From assembly GCF_003028855.1 (NCBI RefSeq), contig NZ_CP028324.1, forward strand, positions 1,860,001 to 1,924,000: a stretch of 64,000 bases of DNA, read 5' to 3'. The notes under the pieces were generated by a model. It was not told the DNA's origin, ran no database searches, and worked only from the letters and a program-made list of their open reading frames with translations. The first letter of the stretch is position 1. The number at the start of each line of letters is the position of its first letter. The translations under genes and the position numbers were made by a program. This DNA comes from Pseudoduganella armeniaca (GTDB lineage: Bacteria > Pseudomonadota > Gammaproteobacteria > Burkholderiales > Burkholderiaceae_D). Of the stretch, positions 1 through 8,342 are shown one piece after another.

Positions 1-277
1 GGTGCAGGCGACCGTGCTGATGTCCGGCAGCGCCGACATCGCCAACGAATCGACCAACCTGCACGTCGTCGTGATCCCGCAGGTGAACCTGGGCACGGCG
101 CCGCTGGTGTATGCGCTGGCCGTGAATCCCGTGATCGGGCTGGGCAGTTACCTGGCCCAGCTGTTCCTGTCGGCGCCGGTCATGAAGGCGCTGACCTACC
201 AGATGCAGGTGACGGGGCCGTGGAAGGCGCCCGTCATCACCAAGCTCGATGCCGAGCAGCCGGTTCGTTCTCAATAA
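1..277 (+). CDS. C-terminal end of a YhdP-like (AsmA/DUF3971 superfamily) envelope protein, partial
   Basis: Only the last 91 or so residues are in the window; the gene begins upstream, so the GTG at position 2 is not a real start. The segment includes VIPQVNLGTAPLVYALAV and a terminal stretch ending in a membrane-like helix followed by VTGPWKAPVI. This matches the end of the long YhdP/TIGR02099 proteins, which are anchored in the inner membrane, extend through the periplasm and are implicated in phospholipid transport to the outer membrane. The next gene starts 9 bp after the stop, so the two are probably co-transcribed. The assignment also rests on the following nitrilase–tldD order, which commonly follows yhdP in Burkholderiales. 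Confidence 0.75.
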   Translation, partial: VQATVLMSGSADIANESTNLHVVVIPQVNLGTAPLVYALAVNPVIGLGSYLAQLFLSAPVMKALTYQMQVTGPWKAPVITKLDAEQPVRSQ

Positions 278-286
278 GGAGCATTG

Positions 287-1084
287 ATGACTATCGTTGC
301 CGCCGTACAAATGGTCTCCACGCCGGTGGTGGAGGAAAACCTGGCCACGGCCGCCCGCCTGGTGGCCGAAGCCGCCGCCCGGGGCGCCAAGCTGGTGCTG
401 TTGCCGGAATACTGGCCCATCATGGGCATGAGCGACAGCGACAAGGTCGGCAAGGCCGAGCCATTGGGTACCGGCCTGATCCAGACCGCGATGGCGATGA
501 TGGCGCGCGAGCACGGCATCTGGCTGCTGGGCGGCACCTTGCCGCTGGCGAGCAGCGATCCGGCAAAAGTCATCAACACGACGCTGGTGTACGACCCGGA
601 AGGCCGCCATGTGGGGCGCTACGACAAGATCCACCTGTTCGGCTTCACCAAGGGCAGCGAGTCGTACAACGAATCGCGCACCATCGTGCCGGGGCGCGCC
701 GTGGGCACGGTCGAGACGACGGTGGGCAAGGTCGGCATGTCGGTCTGCTACGACCTGCGCTTCCCGGAACTGTACCGCGCGATGGGCCCGGTCAACCTGA
801 TCGTGGTGCCGGCAGCGTTCACCTACACGACCGGCCGCGCCCATTGGGAAATCCTGCTGCGCGCGCGTGCCATCGAGAACCAGTGCTATGTGCTGGCGGC
901 GGCGCAGGGCGGCGAGCATGTCAACGGCCGCCGCACCTGGGGCCACAGCATGCTGGTCGATCCGTGGGGCGAGGTGAAGGCGGTGCTGGCCGAAGGCGAG
1001 GGTGTGATCCATGGCGAGCTGGACCTGACCTACCTGGACGGCGTGCGCGAAAGCCTGCCGGCACTGAAGCACCGGACGATGTAA
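287..1084 (+). CDS. Carbon-nitrogen hydrolase (nitrilase superfamily, Nit/omega-amidase-like)
   Basis: 265 residues, the usual single-domain length. The catalytic Glu-Lys-Cys triad is visible: E41 in LLPEYWP, K114 in YDKIHLF and C154 in SVCYDLRFPELYR. The family hydrolyses small amides; the YDLRFPELYR context is typical of the Nit branch, whose members act on deaminated glutathione or omega-amides such as 2-oxoglutaramate. The protein has no signal peptide and is presumably cytosolic. The ATG at 287 was chosen because AAGGAGC lies 4–5 bases upstream; a TTG at 284 is less likely. It sits 9 bp after the yhdP-like gene and 51 bp before tldD. The exact substrate cannot be read from sequence. Confidence 0.9.
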   Translation: MTIVAAVQMVSTPVVEENLATAARLVAEAAARGAKLVLLPEYWPIMGMSDSDKVGKAEPLGTGLIQTAMAMMAREHGIWLLGGTLPLASSDPAKVINTTLVYDPEGRHVGRYDKIHLFGFTKGSESYNESRTIVPGRAVGTVETTVGKVGMSVCYDLRFPELYRAMGPVNLIVVPAAFTYTTGRAHWEILLRARAIENQCYVLAAAQGGEHVNGRRTWGHSMLVDPWGEVKAVLAEGEGVIHGELDLTYLDGVRESLPALKHRTM

Positions 1085-1135
1085 AGCGGCGCAATCCACT
1101 ACAATGACGTCAAAAGCAACCGTAGAAAGAGCACC

Positions 1136-2596
1136 ATGAAACCATTCGAACCGAACCTGTCTTCGCTGGCGCTGGCCCGCGACGTGCTGCTGACCCCGTT
1201 CGGGCTGGACGAGGGCAAGCTGATCAAGACGCTGGGCACGATGTTCACCCACAAGGTCGACTACGCCGACCTGTATTTCCAGTTCACCAAGAACGAGGGC
1301 TGGAGCCTGGAAGAGGGCATCGTCAAGACGGGCAGCTTCTCGATCGACCAGGGCGTCGGCGTGCGTGCCGTGTCCGGCGAGAAGACGGCGTTCTCGTACT
1401 CGGACGAGATTTCGGAAGCGGCGCTGCTGGACGCGGCCGCGGCCACGCGCACGATCGCGCGCGCAGGCGCCGGCAAGATCAAGGTGGCCGGCAGCATGAC
1501 GCCGGTCGGCGGCCGCTCGCTGTACCTGCCGCATGACCCGCTCAACTCGCTGGATGCGGCGGAGAAGGTCAAGCTGCTCGAGCGCGTGGAAAAAATCGCC
1601 CGCGCCAAGGACCCCCGCGTGGTGCAGGTGATGGCGGGCCTGGCCGGCGAATACGACGTGGTGCTGGTGGTGCGCAGCGACGGCGTGCTGGCGGCGGACA
1701 TCCGCCCGCTGGTGCGCGTGTCGGTGACGGTCATCGTCGAGCAGAACGGCCGGCGCGAGATGGGCTCGTCCGGCGGCGGCGGGCGCTACGACTACAACTA
1801 CTTTACCGACGAGCTGCTGCAGCAGTACGCCGAAGACGCCGTCAAGGGCGCGCTGGTGAACCTGGATTCGCGCCCGGCCCCGGCCGGCCCGATGACGGTC
1901 GTGCTGGGTCCGGGCTGGCCCGGCATCCTGCTGCACGAGGCGATCGGCCACGGCCTGGAAGGCGACTTCAACCGCAAAGGCTCGTCCACGTTCTCCGGCC
2001 GCATCGGCGAGCGGGTGGCGGCCAAGGGCGTCACGGTGGTCGACGACGGCACCCTGGCGGACCGCCGCGGCTCGCTGAACATCGACGACGAAGGCAACCC
2101 GACCCAGTGCACGACCCTGATCGAGGACGGCATCCTGCGCGGCTACATCCAGGACACGATGAATGCGCGGCTGATGAAGATGCCGGTGACGGGCAACGCC
2201 CGCCGCGAATCGTTCGCGCACCTGCCGATGCCGCGCATGACGAACACCTACATGCTGGCTGGCGACAAGGACCCGGAAGAAATCCTCAAGTCCGTCAAGA
2301 ACGGCCTGTACGCGGTCAACTTCGGCGGCGGCCAGGTCGACATCACGAACGGCAAGTTCGTGTTCTCGGCCAGCGAGGCCTACATGATCGAAAACGGCAA
2401 GGTGACGTACCCGGTCAAGGGCGCCACCCTGATCGGCAACGGCCCGGACGTGCTGAACCGCGTCTCGATGATCGGCAACGACATGAAGCTGGACCCGGGC
2501 GTGGGCGTGTGCGGCAAGGAAGGCCAGAGCGTGCCGGTGGGCGTGGGCCAGCCGACCCTGCGCATCGACGGCGTGACGGTGGGCGGCACCGCGTAA
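1136..2596 (+). CDS. tldD: Metalloprotease TldD
   Basis: 486 residues, normal for TldD. The zinc-binding HExxxH motif is present as HEAIGH (residues 267–272). With its partner TldE/PmbA, TldD forms a cytosolic heterodimer that degrades unfolded peptides, matures microcins and takes part in CcdA turnover. The partner gene is not in this window. The C-terminal region carries the beta-strand-rich, glycine-rich segments usual for the family (GGGQVDITNG, LIGNGPDVLNRV). The ATG has AGAAAGAG upstream. A strong intrinsic terminator follows 17 bp after the stop, marking the end of the yhdP–nit–tldD transcription unit. Confidence 0.96.
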   Translation: MKPFEPNLSSLALARDVLLTPFGLDEGKLIKTLGTMFTHKVDYADLYFQFTKNEGWSLEEGIVKTGSFSIDQGVGVRAVSGEKTAFSYSDEISEAALLDAAAATRTIARAGAGKIKVAGSMTPVGGRSLYLPHDPLNSLDAAEKVKLLERVEKIARAKDPRVVQVMAGLAGEYDVVLVVRSDGVLAADIRPLVRVSVTVIVEQNGRREMGSSGGGGRYDYNYFTDELLQQYAEDAVKGALVNLDSRPAPAGPMTVVLGPGWPGILLHEAIGHGLEGDFNRKGSSTFSGRIGERVAAKGVTVVDDGTLADRRGSLNIDDEGNPTQCTTLIEDGILRGYIQDTMNARLMKMPVTGNARRESFAHLPMPRMTNTYMLAGDKDPEEILKSVKNGLYAVNFGGGQVDITNGKFVFSASEAYMIENGKVTYPVKGATLIGNGPDVLNRVSMIGNDMKLDPGVGVCGKEGQSVPVGVGQPTLRIDGVTVGGTA

Positions 2597-2613
2597 GCGC
2601 GGCCAGCCAAAAC

Positions 2614-2639
2614 AAAAGGCGCCCGCGGGCGCCTTTTTT
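2614..2639 (+). terminator. Intrinsic terminator after tldD
   Basis: A GGCGCCC/GGGCGCC stem with a two-base spacer is followed by TTTTTT and preceded by AAAA. It can therefore stop tldD transcription and also, on the minus strand, transcription arriving from the receptor gene at 2754–5414. Confidence 0.9.
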
Positions 2640-2648
2640 CTTGCCGAA

Positions 2649-2669
2649 ATTCCGGGACAGTCCCGGAAT
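2649..2669. repeat. Short palindrome, ATTCCGGGAC-type
   Basis: A perfect inverted repeat with 10-bp arms ATTCCGGGAC/GTCCCGGAAT and a single central A. The core TCCGGGACxGTCCCGGA recurs twice at 25970–25988 and 26058–26076, so it belongs to a dispersed family rather than to a gene. Confidence 0.7.
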
Positions 2670-2688
2670 CCGCTGCACATGAGGCACC

Positions 2689-2741
2689 GGGGACAGGCAC
2701 CGATCTGCGAGTCGAAGACTCGCAGATCGGTGCCTGTCCCC
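2689..2741. repeat. 53-bp perfect palindrome downstream of a receptor gene
   Basis: Two 25-bp arms (GGGGACAGGCACCGATCTGC continuing with GAGTC) are separated by GAA. It lies 12 bp beyond the stop codon of the minus-strand TonB receptor gene. Near-identical elements occupy the same place after two other receptor genes (15131–15181 and 18302–18354), and all share the CATGGGT flank. Stem differences between copies are compensated on the opposite arm. Confidence 0.9.
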
Positions 2742-2753
2742 ATGGGTCTCAAC

Positions 2754-5414
2754 TTAGAACGAGTACGAACCCCGCAGGTACAGCGCGCGGCCGATCGGAT
2801 CGGTGTAGCGCGGATCGTAGCCCTTCTGGAACACCGTGCCCTGGTTGCTGAACGGCGGTTCCTTGTCGAACAGGTTTTTCACGCCCGCCGTCAGGCTGAC
2901 GTTCTTGAAGCCCGTGTACGTGCCCGACAGGTTGACCAGGCTGTACGACGGTACGCGGTTGCGGAACTCGTCGTCGACCAGGTTCTGGTCGTCGTAACCC
3001 GTCTTGAAGTTGTGCGCCAGGGTGGCGCTCCACACGCCCGAACGCCACGTCAGCGCGGCGTTGTGGCGCCAGCGGAATACCACGTAGTTGTCCGCGTAAC
3101 GGCCGGTGTTCTGGACGAATTCGCCATCACGCTCGTTCTGGTACTCGTAGTTGTGGATGTAGGTGCCATCCAGGGTGAACGTGAAGTTGCCGAAGTCCGT
3201 GCGCGGGGCGCGCAAGGTCAGGCTGACGTCCACGCCGTCCGTGCGGACCTTGCCCAGGTTCTCGTTCAGGTCCAGGATGGCGTTCGGCGATCCGTCCGGG
3301 AAGCGCAGGAAGCGGTCGGCGTACTTGGTGTAGTTGCCGTAGATGGCCTGCTCCGGCAGGGCACCGATCTTCTCGCGCAGGCGGATGTTGAAGTAGTCCA
3401 GCGCCAGGGTGACGGCCGGGGTCGGCTCGAACACCGCGCCCAGTGCGAACGTGCGCGATTTCTCCGGCTGCAGGTTAGGATTGCCGCCTTGCAGCTTGAA
3501 CTGCTGCAGGTCGCAATCGCGCAGCGGGTTCGAGCCCGGTTGCGGCACGCCGCCCGGGCACAGGATCGGGTCGTTGTACGAGTTGCTGGTGTCGTTGCGC
3601 GACTGCGGCGCGTTCTTCTCGAACAAGGTCGGCGCACGGAAGCCCGTGCTGGCCGAACCGCGCAGCACGAACGTCTTGTGCGGCTGCCAGCGGAACGAGG
3701 CCTTTGGATTGGTGGTGCTGCCGACGTCGCTGTAGTGGTCCCAACGGGCCGCCAGCGACGCTTCCAGGTTCTGCATGAACGGCAGGTTGATCTCGCCGAA
3801 CACGGCCTGGATGGTGCGGCTGCCCGACTTCGGCAGCGAGCCCGACAGGCCGGAGCTGGCTGCCTGGCCGGCGATGTCGCGGTTGACGTTGAACTCGGCC
3901 TTCTCGTGGCGCAGCTCGGTGCCCAGTGCGACAGCCAGCTTGCCGCCGGCCATGTCCATCAGCTCGCGGCTGGCCTTCAGGTCGAACGCCGTCTGGGCGT
4001 TCTTCGCGTCCTGCACGCGGCCGCGCAGCGCGGTCGTGGCCAGATAGGCGCGGCCCGCTTCGTTCTGCAGGCCGAACGGGTTCAGGATGCCGTTGGCGAC
4101 ACCGGCTGCGAACGATGCGTCCTGTACGTAGCCGCCGGTGAATTCTTCCGACGAGCGGCTGACGGAGTGCGACAGGCCGCCGGCGTAGTCCCAACCCGCG
4201 ACGATGCCTTCCAGCGAGCCCAGGAAACGGTCGCCCGAACCGCGCGACAGGATCTGGCGCTGGCCGGCTTCGGTCGGACGCCAGTTGACGGACAGCGGGC
4301 TGCCCGACAGGCCGGCTTGCGCCGGCACGCCGCCCGAGTTGCCCGGATAGAACGGGCTGGTGGCGGGCAGGATCAGGCCCGTCTGTGGCGGTGGTGCGGT
4401 GCGCGAATTGACCCGGTTTTCCGAGTGCAGCACCTCGAAGGTGGCGGTGTGGTCGGCGCCCAGCTTGAAGCTGGCGCGGCCGAACGCGGTGGCGCGTTCC
4501 TGTTCCGGCAGGCTGTCGATCTGGCGCGTGTAGTCCTGGCGGCAGGTGCCGTCGCTGGCGCGCGGGATGGACAGCGGCGCCAGGCAGCCGGTGGCGAAAC
4601 CAGGGTTGCCGGCCTTGTCGGCGACGGCGTCGTAATAGTTACCCGGGAACGTGGTGCCGGACGTTTCCGACAGCCCGCGCGACGGAATCACGCCGGTTTG
4701 CGAGAACGGCCGCTGCTGCGACGTCAGCACGTCCTGCTTGTGGTAGTCCAGCACGCCCAGCACGGCCCAGCCTTCGCGCGCCAGGTCGCCGCTGCCGGTG
4801 GTCAGGTTGCCGCGGCGCTCGCGGCCGCCGGTGTGCTGCGGCAGCACCGTCTCGATGGCCACCGTGGTTTGCTGCACCGAGCGGCGCGTGATGAAGTTGA
4901 TCACGCCGCCGATGGCATCGGTACCGTAGATCGCGGAGGCGCCGTCACGCAGCACCTCGACGCGTTCCAACGCGGCGACGGGAATCAGGTTCAGGTCGAC
5001 GCTGGCGCCGTCGTATGGGTGGCTCGCCAGGCGGCGGCCGTTCAGCAGCACCAGGGTCTTGTCGCCGCCCAGGCCGCGCAGGTCGGCCGTGGCCTGGCCA
5101 CCGGTGGGCAGGCCGCTGGCGTTGCCGCCCACGGCATTGGCCGAGCCGAAGCTGGTCTGGTTGGCGGGGATGCGGTCCAGTACTTCCTGGGCCGTGGTCA
5201 GGCCCTGCTTGACGAATTCCTCGGCTTTGAAGACCGTCAGCGGCGTCGCCGTCTCGTTGACGAGGCGCTTGATCGACGAGCCCGTGATTTCCACGCGCTG
5301 CATCTGGCCTTCGCCGCTGTCTTGTGCGAGTGCCGGCGCGATGGCGGTCAGGGCGGCGATGCCGAGACAAATCGGCCGCAGGCCGCCGAATCGTGCGTTA
5401 CTTTTGTTAGCCAA
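2754..5414 (-). CDS. TonB-dependent outer-membrane receptor A
   Basis: 886 residues from a TTG start at 5414, preceded by GGGAGAGAG. The TTG gives a typical Sec signal peptide (RPICLGIAALTAIAPALAQ), whereas longer upstream readings give no sensible leader. After the signal come the plug domain (VEITGSSIKR; LRGLGGDKTLVLLNGRR; VEVLRDGASAIYGTDAIGG) and a long beta-barrel ending in LYLRGSYSF, with the terminal Phe usual for outer-membrane proteins. These receptors bind a large substrate at the surface and import it using TonB energy. The ligand is not readable. The gene is monocistronic, transcribed away from aroG, with a 53-bp palindrome after the stop. Confidence 0.93.
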   Translation of the reverse strand: MANKSNARFGGLRPICLGIAALTAIAPALAQDSGEGQMQRVEITGSSIKRLVNETATPLTVFKAEEFVKQGLTTAQEVLDRIPANQTSFGSANAVGGNASGLPTGGQATADLRGLGGDKTLVLLNGRRLASHPYDGASVDLNLIPVAALERVEVLRDGASAIYGTDAIGGVINFITRRSVQQTTVAIETVLPQHTGGRERRGNLTTGSGDLAREGWAVLGVLDYHKQDVLTSQQRPFSQTGVIPSRGLSETSGTTFPGNYYDAVADKAGNPGFATGCLAPLSIPRASDGTCRQDYTRQIDSLPEQERATAFGRASFKLGADHTATFEVLHSENRVNSRTAPPPQTGLILPATSPFYPGNSGGVPAQAGLSGSPLSVNWRPTEAGQRQILSRGSGDRFLGSLEGIVAGWDYAGGLSHSVSRSSEEFTGGYVQDASFAAGVANGILNPFGLQNEAGRAYLATTALRGRVQDAKNAQTAFDLKASRELMDMAGGKLAVALGTELRHEKAEFNVNRDIAGQAASSGLSGSLPKSGSRTIQAVFGEINLPFMQNLEASLAARWDHYSDVGSTTNPKASFRWQPHKTFVLRGSASTGFRAPTLFEKNAPQSRNDTSNSYNDPILCPGGVPQPGSNPLRDCDLQQFKLQGGNPNLQPEKSRTFALGAVFEPTPAVTLALDYFNIRLREKIGALPEQAIYGNYTKYADRFLRFPDGSPNAILDLNENLGKVRTDGVDVSLTLRAPRTDFGNFTFTLDGTYIHNYEYQNERDGEFVQNTGRYADNYVVFRWRHNAALTWRSGVWSATLAHNFKTGYDDQNLVDDEFRNRVPSYSLVNLSGTYTGFKNVSLTAGVKNLFDKEPPFSNQGTVFQKGYDPRYTDPIGRALYLRGSYSF

Positions 5415-5588
5415 AACTCTCTCCCGATGTTGAGAAAAAATGGTGCAGCTGAGACGAGCCAAGGTGAACGTTCGGTCACACCGGCTGCACGCACACTTTG
5501 ACACGGCATTGATTATTTGCAAACTAGACGGCGAAGAAAATGCGGCAAAGTGGCCGTTTGTGTTGTATCTACCGCAACTGGGCTGGCC

Positions 5589-5612
5589 AAAACGCATGTT
5601 CGCTTGCGTTTT
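5589..5612. promoter_or_regulatory. Inverted repeat between receptor A and the aroG leader
   Basis: AAAACGCA, eight bases, then TGCGTTTT: a perfect 8-bp inverted repeat with a centre-to-centre distance compatible with a dimeric regulator. It lies about 40 bp upstream of the aroG promoter and 180 bp upstream of the receptor start. A regulator binding here is inference only. Confidence 0.35.
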
Positions 5613-5643
5613 GCACGGCGCAGCATTCCTGCCGACAATGTGC

Positions 5644-5673
5644 TTGCCAAACCTTGCACCTTGTTGTTATAGT
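5644..5673 (+). promoter_or_regulatory. Sigma-70-type promoter of the aroG leader
   Basis: TTGCCA (5644–5649), an 18-bp spacer and TATAGT (5668–5673). Transcription would begin near 5680, about 18 bases before the leader-peptide ATG, which fits the short 5' ends of attenuated operons. Confidence 0.65.
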
Positions 5674-5697
5674 GATTCTCAATTACCAGGACATCTC

Positions 5698-5766
5698 ATG
5701 CACCGCTCCGTTTTCTTTACCGGCTTCTTTTATTTTTGGCTCCCTGCCCACAAGGCGGTTGAGTAG
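5698..5766 (+). CDS. Aromatic amino-acid-rich leader peptide of aroG
   Basis: A 22-codon ORF with AGGA seven bases before its ATG. It contains VFFTGFFYFW: five Phe codons, one Tyr and one Trp packed into codons 6–14 (5713–5739). Such a run is the hallmark of ribosome-mediated attenuation, in which scarcity of the charged tRNA stalls the ribosome in the leader. E. coli pheA and pheST leaders are similarly Phe-rich. Here the mix of all three aromatic residues matches the product of the downstream enzyme, which feeds all three pathways. The 3' end of the ORF (5754–5760, GGCGGTT) can pair with the 5' arm of the terminator at 5814–5837. The product is expected to have no function beyond being translated. 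Confidence 0.85.
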   Translation: MHRSVFFTGFFYFWLPAHKAVE

Positions 5767-5822
5767 AGGCCGGTTCACGTAGCAACAAACACGAGACTCC
5801 AGCAAATGCCCAGAAAACCGCC
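5754..5822 (+). promoter_or_regulatory. Predicted antiterminator pairing in the aroG leader
   Basis: GGCGGTT at 5754–5760, inside the last sense codons of the leader peptide, is exactly complementary to AACCGCC at 5816–5822, the 5' arm of the terminator. A ribosome stalled on the Phe/Tyr/Trp codons leaves 5754–5760 free to pair and blocks the terminator. A ribosome that reaches the stop codon at 5764–5766 covers it and lets the terminator form. A further pairing, ACCGGC (5719–5724) with GCCGGT (5769–5774), could form when the leader is not translated. Confidence 0.7.
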
Positions 5823-5842
5823 AGAGATGGCGGTTTTTTTTT
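5814..5842 (+). terminator. Attenuator terminator upstream of aroG
   Basis: AAAACCGCC, six-base loop AGAGAT, GGCGGTTTT and a run of nine T residues. It ends only 33 bp before the aroG start codon, so it can act only on transcripts from the leader promoter. Confidence 0.88.
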
Positions 5843-5875
5843 ACGCGAAATTTTTTGAATATTGAGGAGAGCACC

Positions 5876-6934
5876 ATGCAACGCACCGACGACCTGCGCA
5901 TCCGCGAAATGAAGGAACTCACGCCGCCGTCGCACCTGATCCGCGAGTTCCCTTGCACCGAAGCGGCCTCGCAGACGGCGTCCGCCGCCCGTATCGCGCT
6001 GCATCGCATCCTGCACGGCCAGGATGACCGCCTGATGGTCGTCGTGGGACCGTGCTCGATCCACGATCCGAAGGCGGCGATGGAATACGCCCGCAAGCTG
6101 ACCGAGGTGCGTGCGCGCCTGCAGGGCGACCTGGAGATCATCATGCGCGTGTACTTCGAGAAGCCGCGCACGACCGTGGGCTGGAAGGGCATGATCAACG
6201 ACCCGTACATGGACAACAGCTTCCGCATCAACGACGGCCTGCGCATGGCGCGCGAGCTGCTGCGCGACATCAACGAACTGGGCCTGCCGGCCGGCACCGA
6301 ATTCCTCGACGTGATCAGCCCGCAATACATCGCCGACCTGATCGCCTGGGGCGCGATCGGCGCGCGTACCACCGAGTCGCAGGTACACCGCGAACTGGCC
6401 TCCGGCCTGTCGTGCCCGGTCGGCTTCAAGAACGGTACCGACGGCAACACCAAGATCGCCGTCGAGGCCATCAAGGCCGCCTCGCAGCCGCACCACTTCC
6501 TCTCTGTCACCAAGGGCGGCCACTCGGCCATCGTCTCGACCAACGGCAACGAGGACTGCCACATCATCCTGCGCGGCGGCAAGACGCCGAACTACGACGC
6601 GGCCAGCGTGGAAGAGGCCTGCAAGGCCATCGCCAGCCACGGCCTGGCGGCGCGCCTGATGATCGACGCGTCGCACGCCAACAGCTCGAAGAAGCCGGAG
6701 AACCAGGTGCCGGTGTGTGCCGACATCGCCGCCCAGGTGGCGGGCGGCGACGACCGCATCGTCGGCGTGATGATCGAATCGCACCTGGTGGCGGGCCGCC
6801 AGGACCTGGTGCCGGGCAAGGAACTGACCTACGGCCAGTCCGTCACGGACGGCTGCATCGACTGGGACACCACCGTGCAGACGCTCAACAACCTGGCCGA
6901 CGCCGTACGCCAGCGCCGCCTGCGCGGCGAGTAA
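5876..6934 (+). CDS. aroG: 3-deoxy-7-phosphoheptulonate (DAHP) synthase, class I AroG/F/H type
   Basis: 352 residues, very close in length and sequence to E. coli AroG: VVGPCSIHDP, RVYFEKPRTTVGWKG, MDNSFRINDGLR, GARTTESQVHRELASG, SVTKGGHSAIVST and GVMIESHLV are all present. It condenses phosphoenolpyruvate and erythrose 4-phosphate, the first step of the shikimate pathway. The conserved Cys/His/Glu/Asp metal site is intact. The ATG at 5876 has TGAGGAGA upstream. The preceding leader peptide and terminator imply control by aromatic aminoacyl-tRNA supply. Which aromatic amino acid inhibits the enzyme is not readable. A GC-rich hairpin without a T-run (6944–6961) follows. Confidence 0.97.
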   Translation: MQRTDDLRIREMKELTPPSHLIREFPCTEAASQTASAARIALHRILHGQDDRLMVVVGPCSIHDPKAAMEYARKLTEVRARLQGDLEIIMRVYFEKPRTTVGWKGMINDPYMDNSFRINDGLRMARELLRDINELGLPAGTEFLDVISPQYIADLIAWGAIGARTTESQVHRELASGLSCPVGFKNGTDGNTKIAVEAIKAASQPHHFLSVTKGGHSAIVSTNGNEDCHIILRGGKTPNYDAASVEEACKAIASHGLAARLMIDASHANSSKKPENQVPVCADIAAQVAGGDDRIVGVMIESHLVAGRQDLVPGKELTYGQSVTDGCIDWDTTVQTLNNLADAVRQRRLRGE

Positions 6935-6987
6935 ACCCTGGCCGGCCGGCACGCGCCGGCCGCGCCATCACCACATGAGGCTGCATC

Positions 6988-8277
6988 ATGGGACTACCGA
7001 TACGAGAGGACATCGCGGCGCTGCAGCGCCAGATCGCCGCGGCGATCCAGGCCGGCCGCGATAACGAGGCGGGGCAGTTGTGGCAGCGGCTGCTGGACAT
7101 CGATCCGGACAGCACCAAGGCCCTGTTCGCATTGAGCCAGCGCGCGTTCCGCGCCGGCGACCTGCAGCGTGCGCGCGAGCTGCTCGGCCGGCTGGTGGCG
7201 CTGGACGGCCAGGACCTGCAGCAGTGGATCAACCTGGCGGTCGTCTGTCGCGGCCTGCACGACGACGAAGGCGAGGCCGCCGCGCTGACGGGCGCCTTGA
7301 CCGTCGACCCCACCGACATGCTGGCGCAGCTGCTGCGCGGCGAGCTGTTCGAGCGCCAAGGCCGCCGTCACGAAGCGGTGCGGGCCTACGGTGCCGGCGC
7401 CATGGCGGCGCCGCCGCTCGAGAAGCTGGAGCCGTCGTTGCGCCCGCTCCTGCAGCGCGCGCTGGCGTTCCAGGACGCCTACCAGCGCGACTACGGCGAC
7501 TGGATGGATGCGCACCTGGCGCCGCTGCTGCGCGACCTGCAAGGCGAACCGCTGGGGCGCTTCCGTGACGCCGTCGACATCATGTTCGGCCGCAAGCGCC
7601 GCTACGACCCGCAACCGGCACTGTTCTACTATCCCGGCCTGGCGCCCGTGACGTTCTTCGATCGGGCGCTGTTTCCCTGGATGCCGGCGCTGGAAGCGCA
7701 GACCGACGCGATCCGCGCCGAATTCCTCGCCGTGCTGGAACGGCAGGACGGCTTCGTGCCTTACCTCAGCTATCCGCCCGACCAGCCGCACTTCCAGTTC
7801 GCGCAACTGAACAATTCGCCCGACTGGAGCGCCTACCACCTGATCGAGCAAGGCCGCGTCGTCACCGACCACGCGGCGCAATGCCCCGTCACGATGGCGG
7901 CGCTGGCGAATGTGCCGCAACCGCGCCAGCTGAACCGCACGCCCAGCGCGATGTTCTCGCTGCTGCGGCCGCGCACGCGCATTCCCGCGCACACGGGCGT
8001 CAGCAACGTGCGCCTGGTGGCGCACCTGCCGCTGATCCTGCCGGGGCAGTGCGCGCTGCGCGTCGGCAACGACGTGCGCGAGTGGCAGATGGGCAAGGCC
8101 TGGGCGTTCGACGACACCATCGAGCACGAGGCCTGGAACGACAGCGACGCGTTGCGCGTGGTGCTGATCTTCGACGTGTGGCATCCGCACCTGTCGGAAG
8201 CGGAGCGCACGATGGTCAGCGCGCTGGCCGACGGCATCGTGCAGTTCGGCGCAGGCGGCGGCGGCTTCGAGCTGTAG
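6988..8277 (+). CDS. TPR-containing aspartyl/asparaginyl beta-hydroxylase family protein
   Basis: 429 residues. Residues 1 to about 150 form TPR-like helical repeats (QLWQRLLDIDPDSTKALFAL; LARELLGRLVALDG-type units). The C-terminal half is an Asp/Asn beta-hydroxylase domain, an iron- and 2-oxoglutarate-dependent oxygenase. The two expected iron-ligand histidines are present: H335 in IPAHTGVSN and H380 in DTIEHEAWN, about 45 residues apart as in the family. RLVAHLPL and RVVLIFDVWHP complete the fold. There is no signal peptide. The natural substrate is unknown; bacterial members have been linked to lipid A or peptide hydroxylation. The ATG follows TGAGG. A partial copy of its 3' end lies 240 bp downstream. 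Confidence 0.9.
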   Translation: MGLPIREDIAALQRQIAAAIQAGRDNEAGQLWQRLLDIDPDSTKALFALSQRAFRAGDLQRARELLGRLVALDGQDLQQWINLAVVCRGLHDDEGEAAALTGALTVDPTDMLAQLLRGELFERQGRRHEAVRAYGAGAMAAPPLEKLEPSLRPLLQRALAFQDAYQRDYGDWMDAHLAPLLRDLQGEPLGRFRDAVDIMFGRKRRYDPQPALFYYPGLAPVTFFDRALFPWMPALEAQTDAIRAEFLAVLERQDGFVPYLSYPPDQPHFQFAQLNNSPDWSAYHLIEQGRVVTDHAAQCPVTMAALANVPQPRQLNRTPSAMFSLLRPRTRIPAHTGVSNVRLVAHLPLILPGQCALRVGNDVREWQMGKAWAFDDTIEHEAWNDSDALRVVLIFDVWHPHLSEAERTMVSALADGIVQFGAGGGGFEL

Positions 8278-8280
8278 GCT

Positions 8281-8315
8281 AGGGTCTGTCACCGCAGGGG
8301 ACCGCGCCTGAAGTT
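8281..8315. repeat. Decayed copy of the 47064 palindromic element
   Basis: Thirty of 35 bases match 47064–47098 (AGGGTC…CCGCAGGGGAC…CTGAAGTT), but the inverted repeat that is perfect at 47064 has lost pairing here. It begins 3 bp after the beta-hydroxylase stop codon. Confidence 0.6.
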
Positions 8316-8342
8316 CGCGCGCCACGACAACAGCAATAAACC

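Noticed and set aside
2679..5501. A 940-codon open frame on the plus strand antisense to receptor A, and similar long antisense frames across receptors B–E
   Set aside because: They follow from GC-rich codon use in the real gene. The translations are Arg/Ala/Val/Gln-rich without domains, and no ribosome-binding site fits.
5440..5697. Upstream extension of the leader-peptide frame to a 108-codon ORF
   Set aside because: It starts before the promoter, has no RBS and is low in coding character; only the last 22 codons make sense as a leader peptide.
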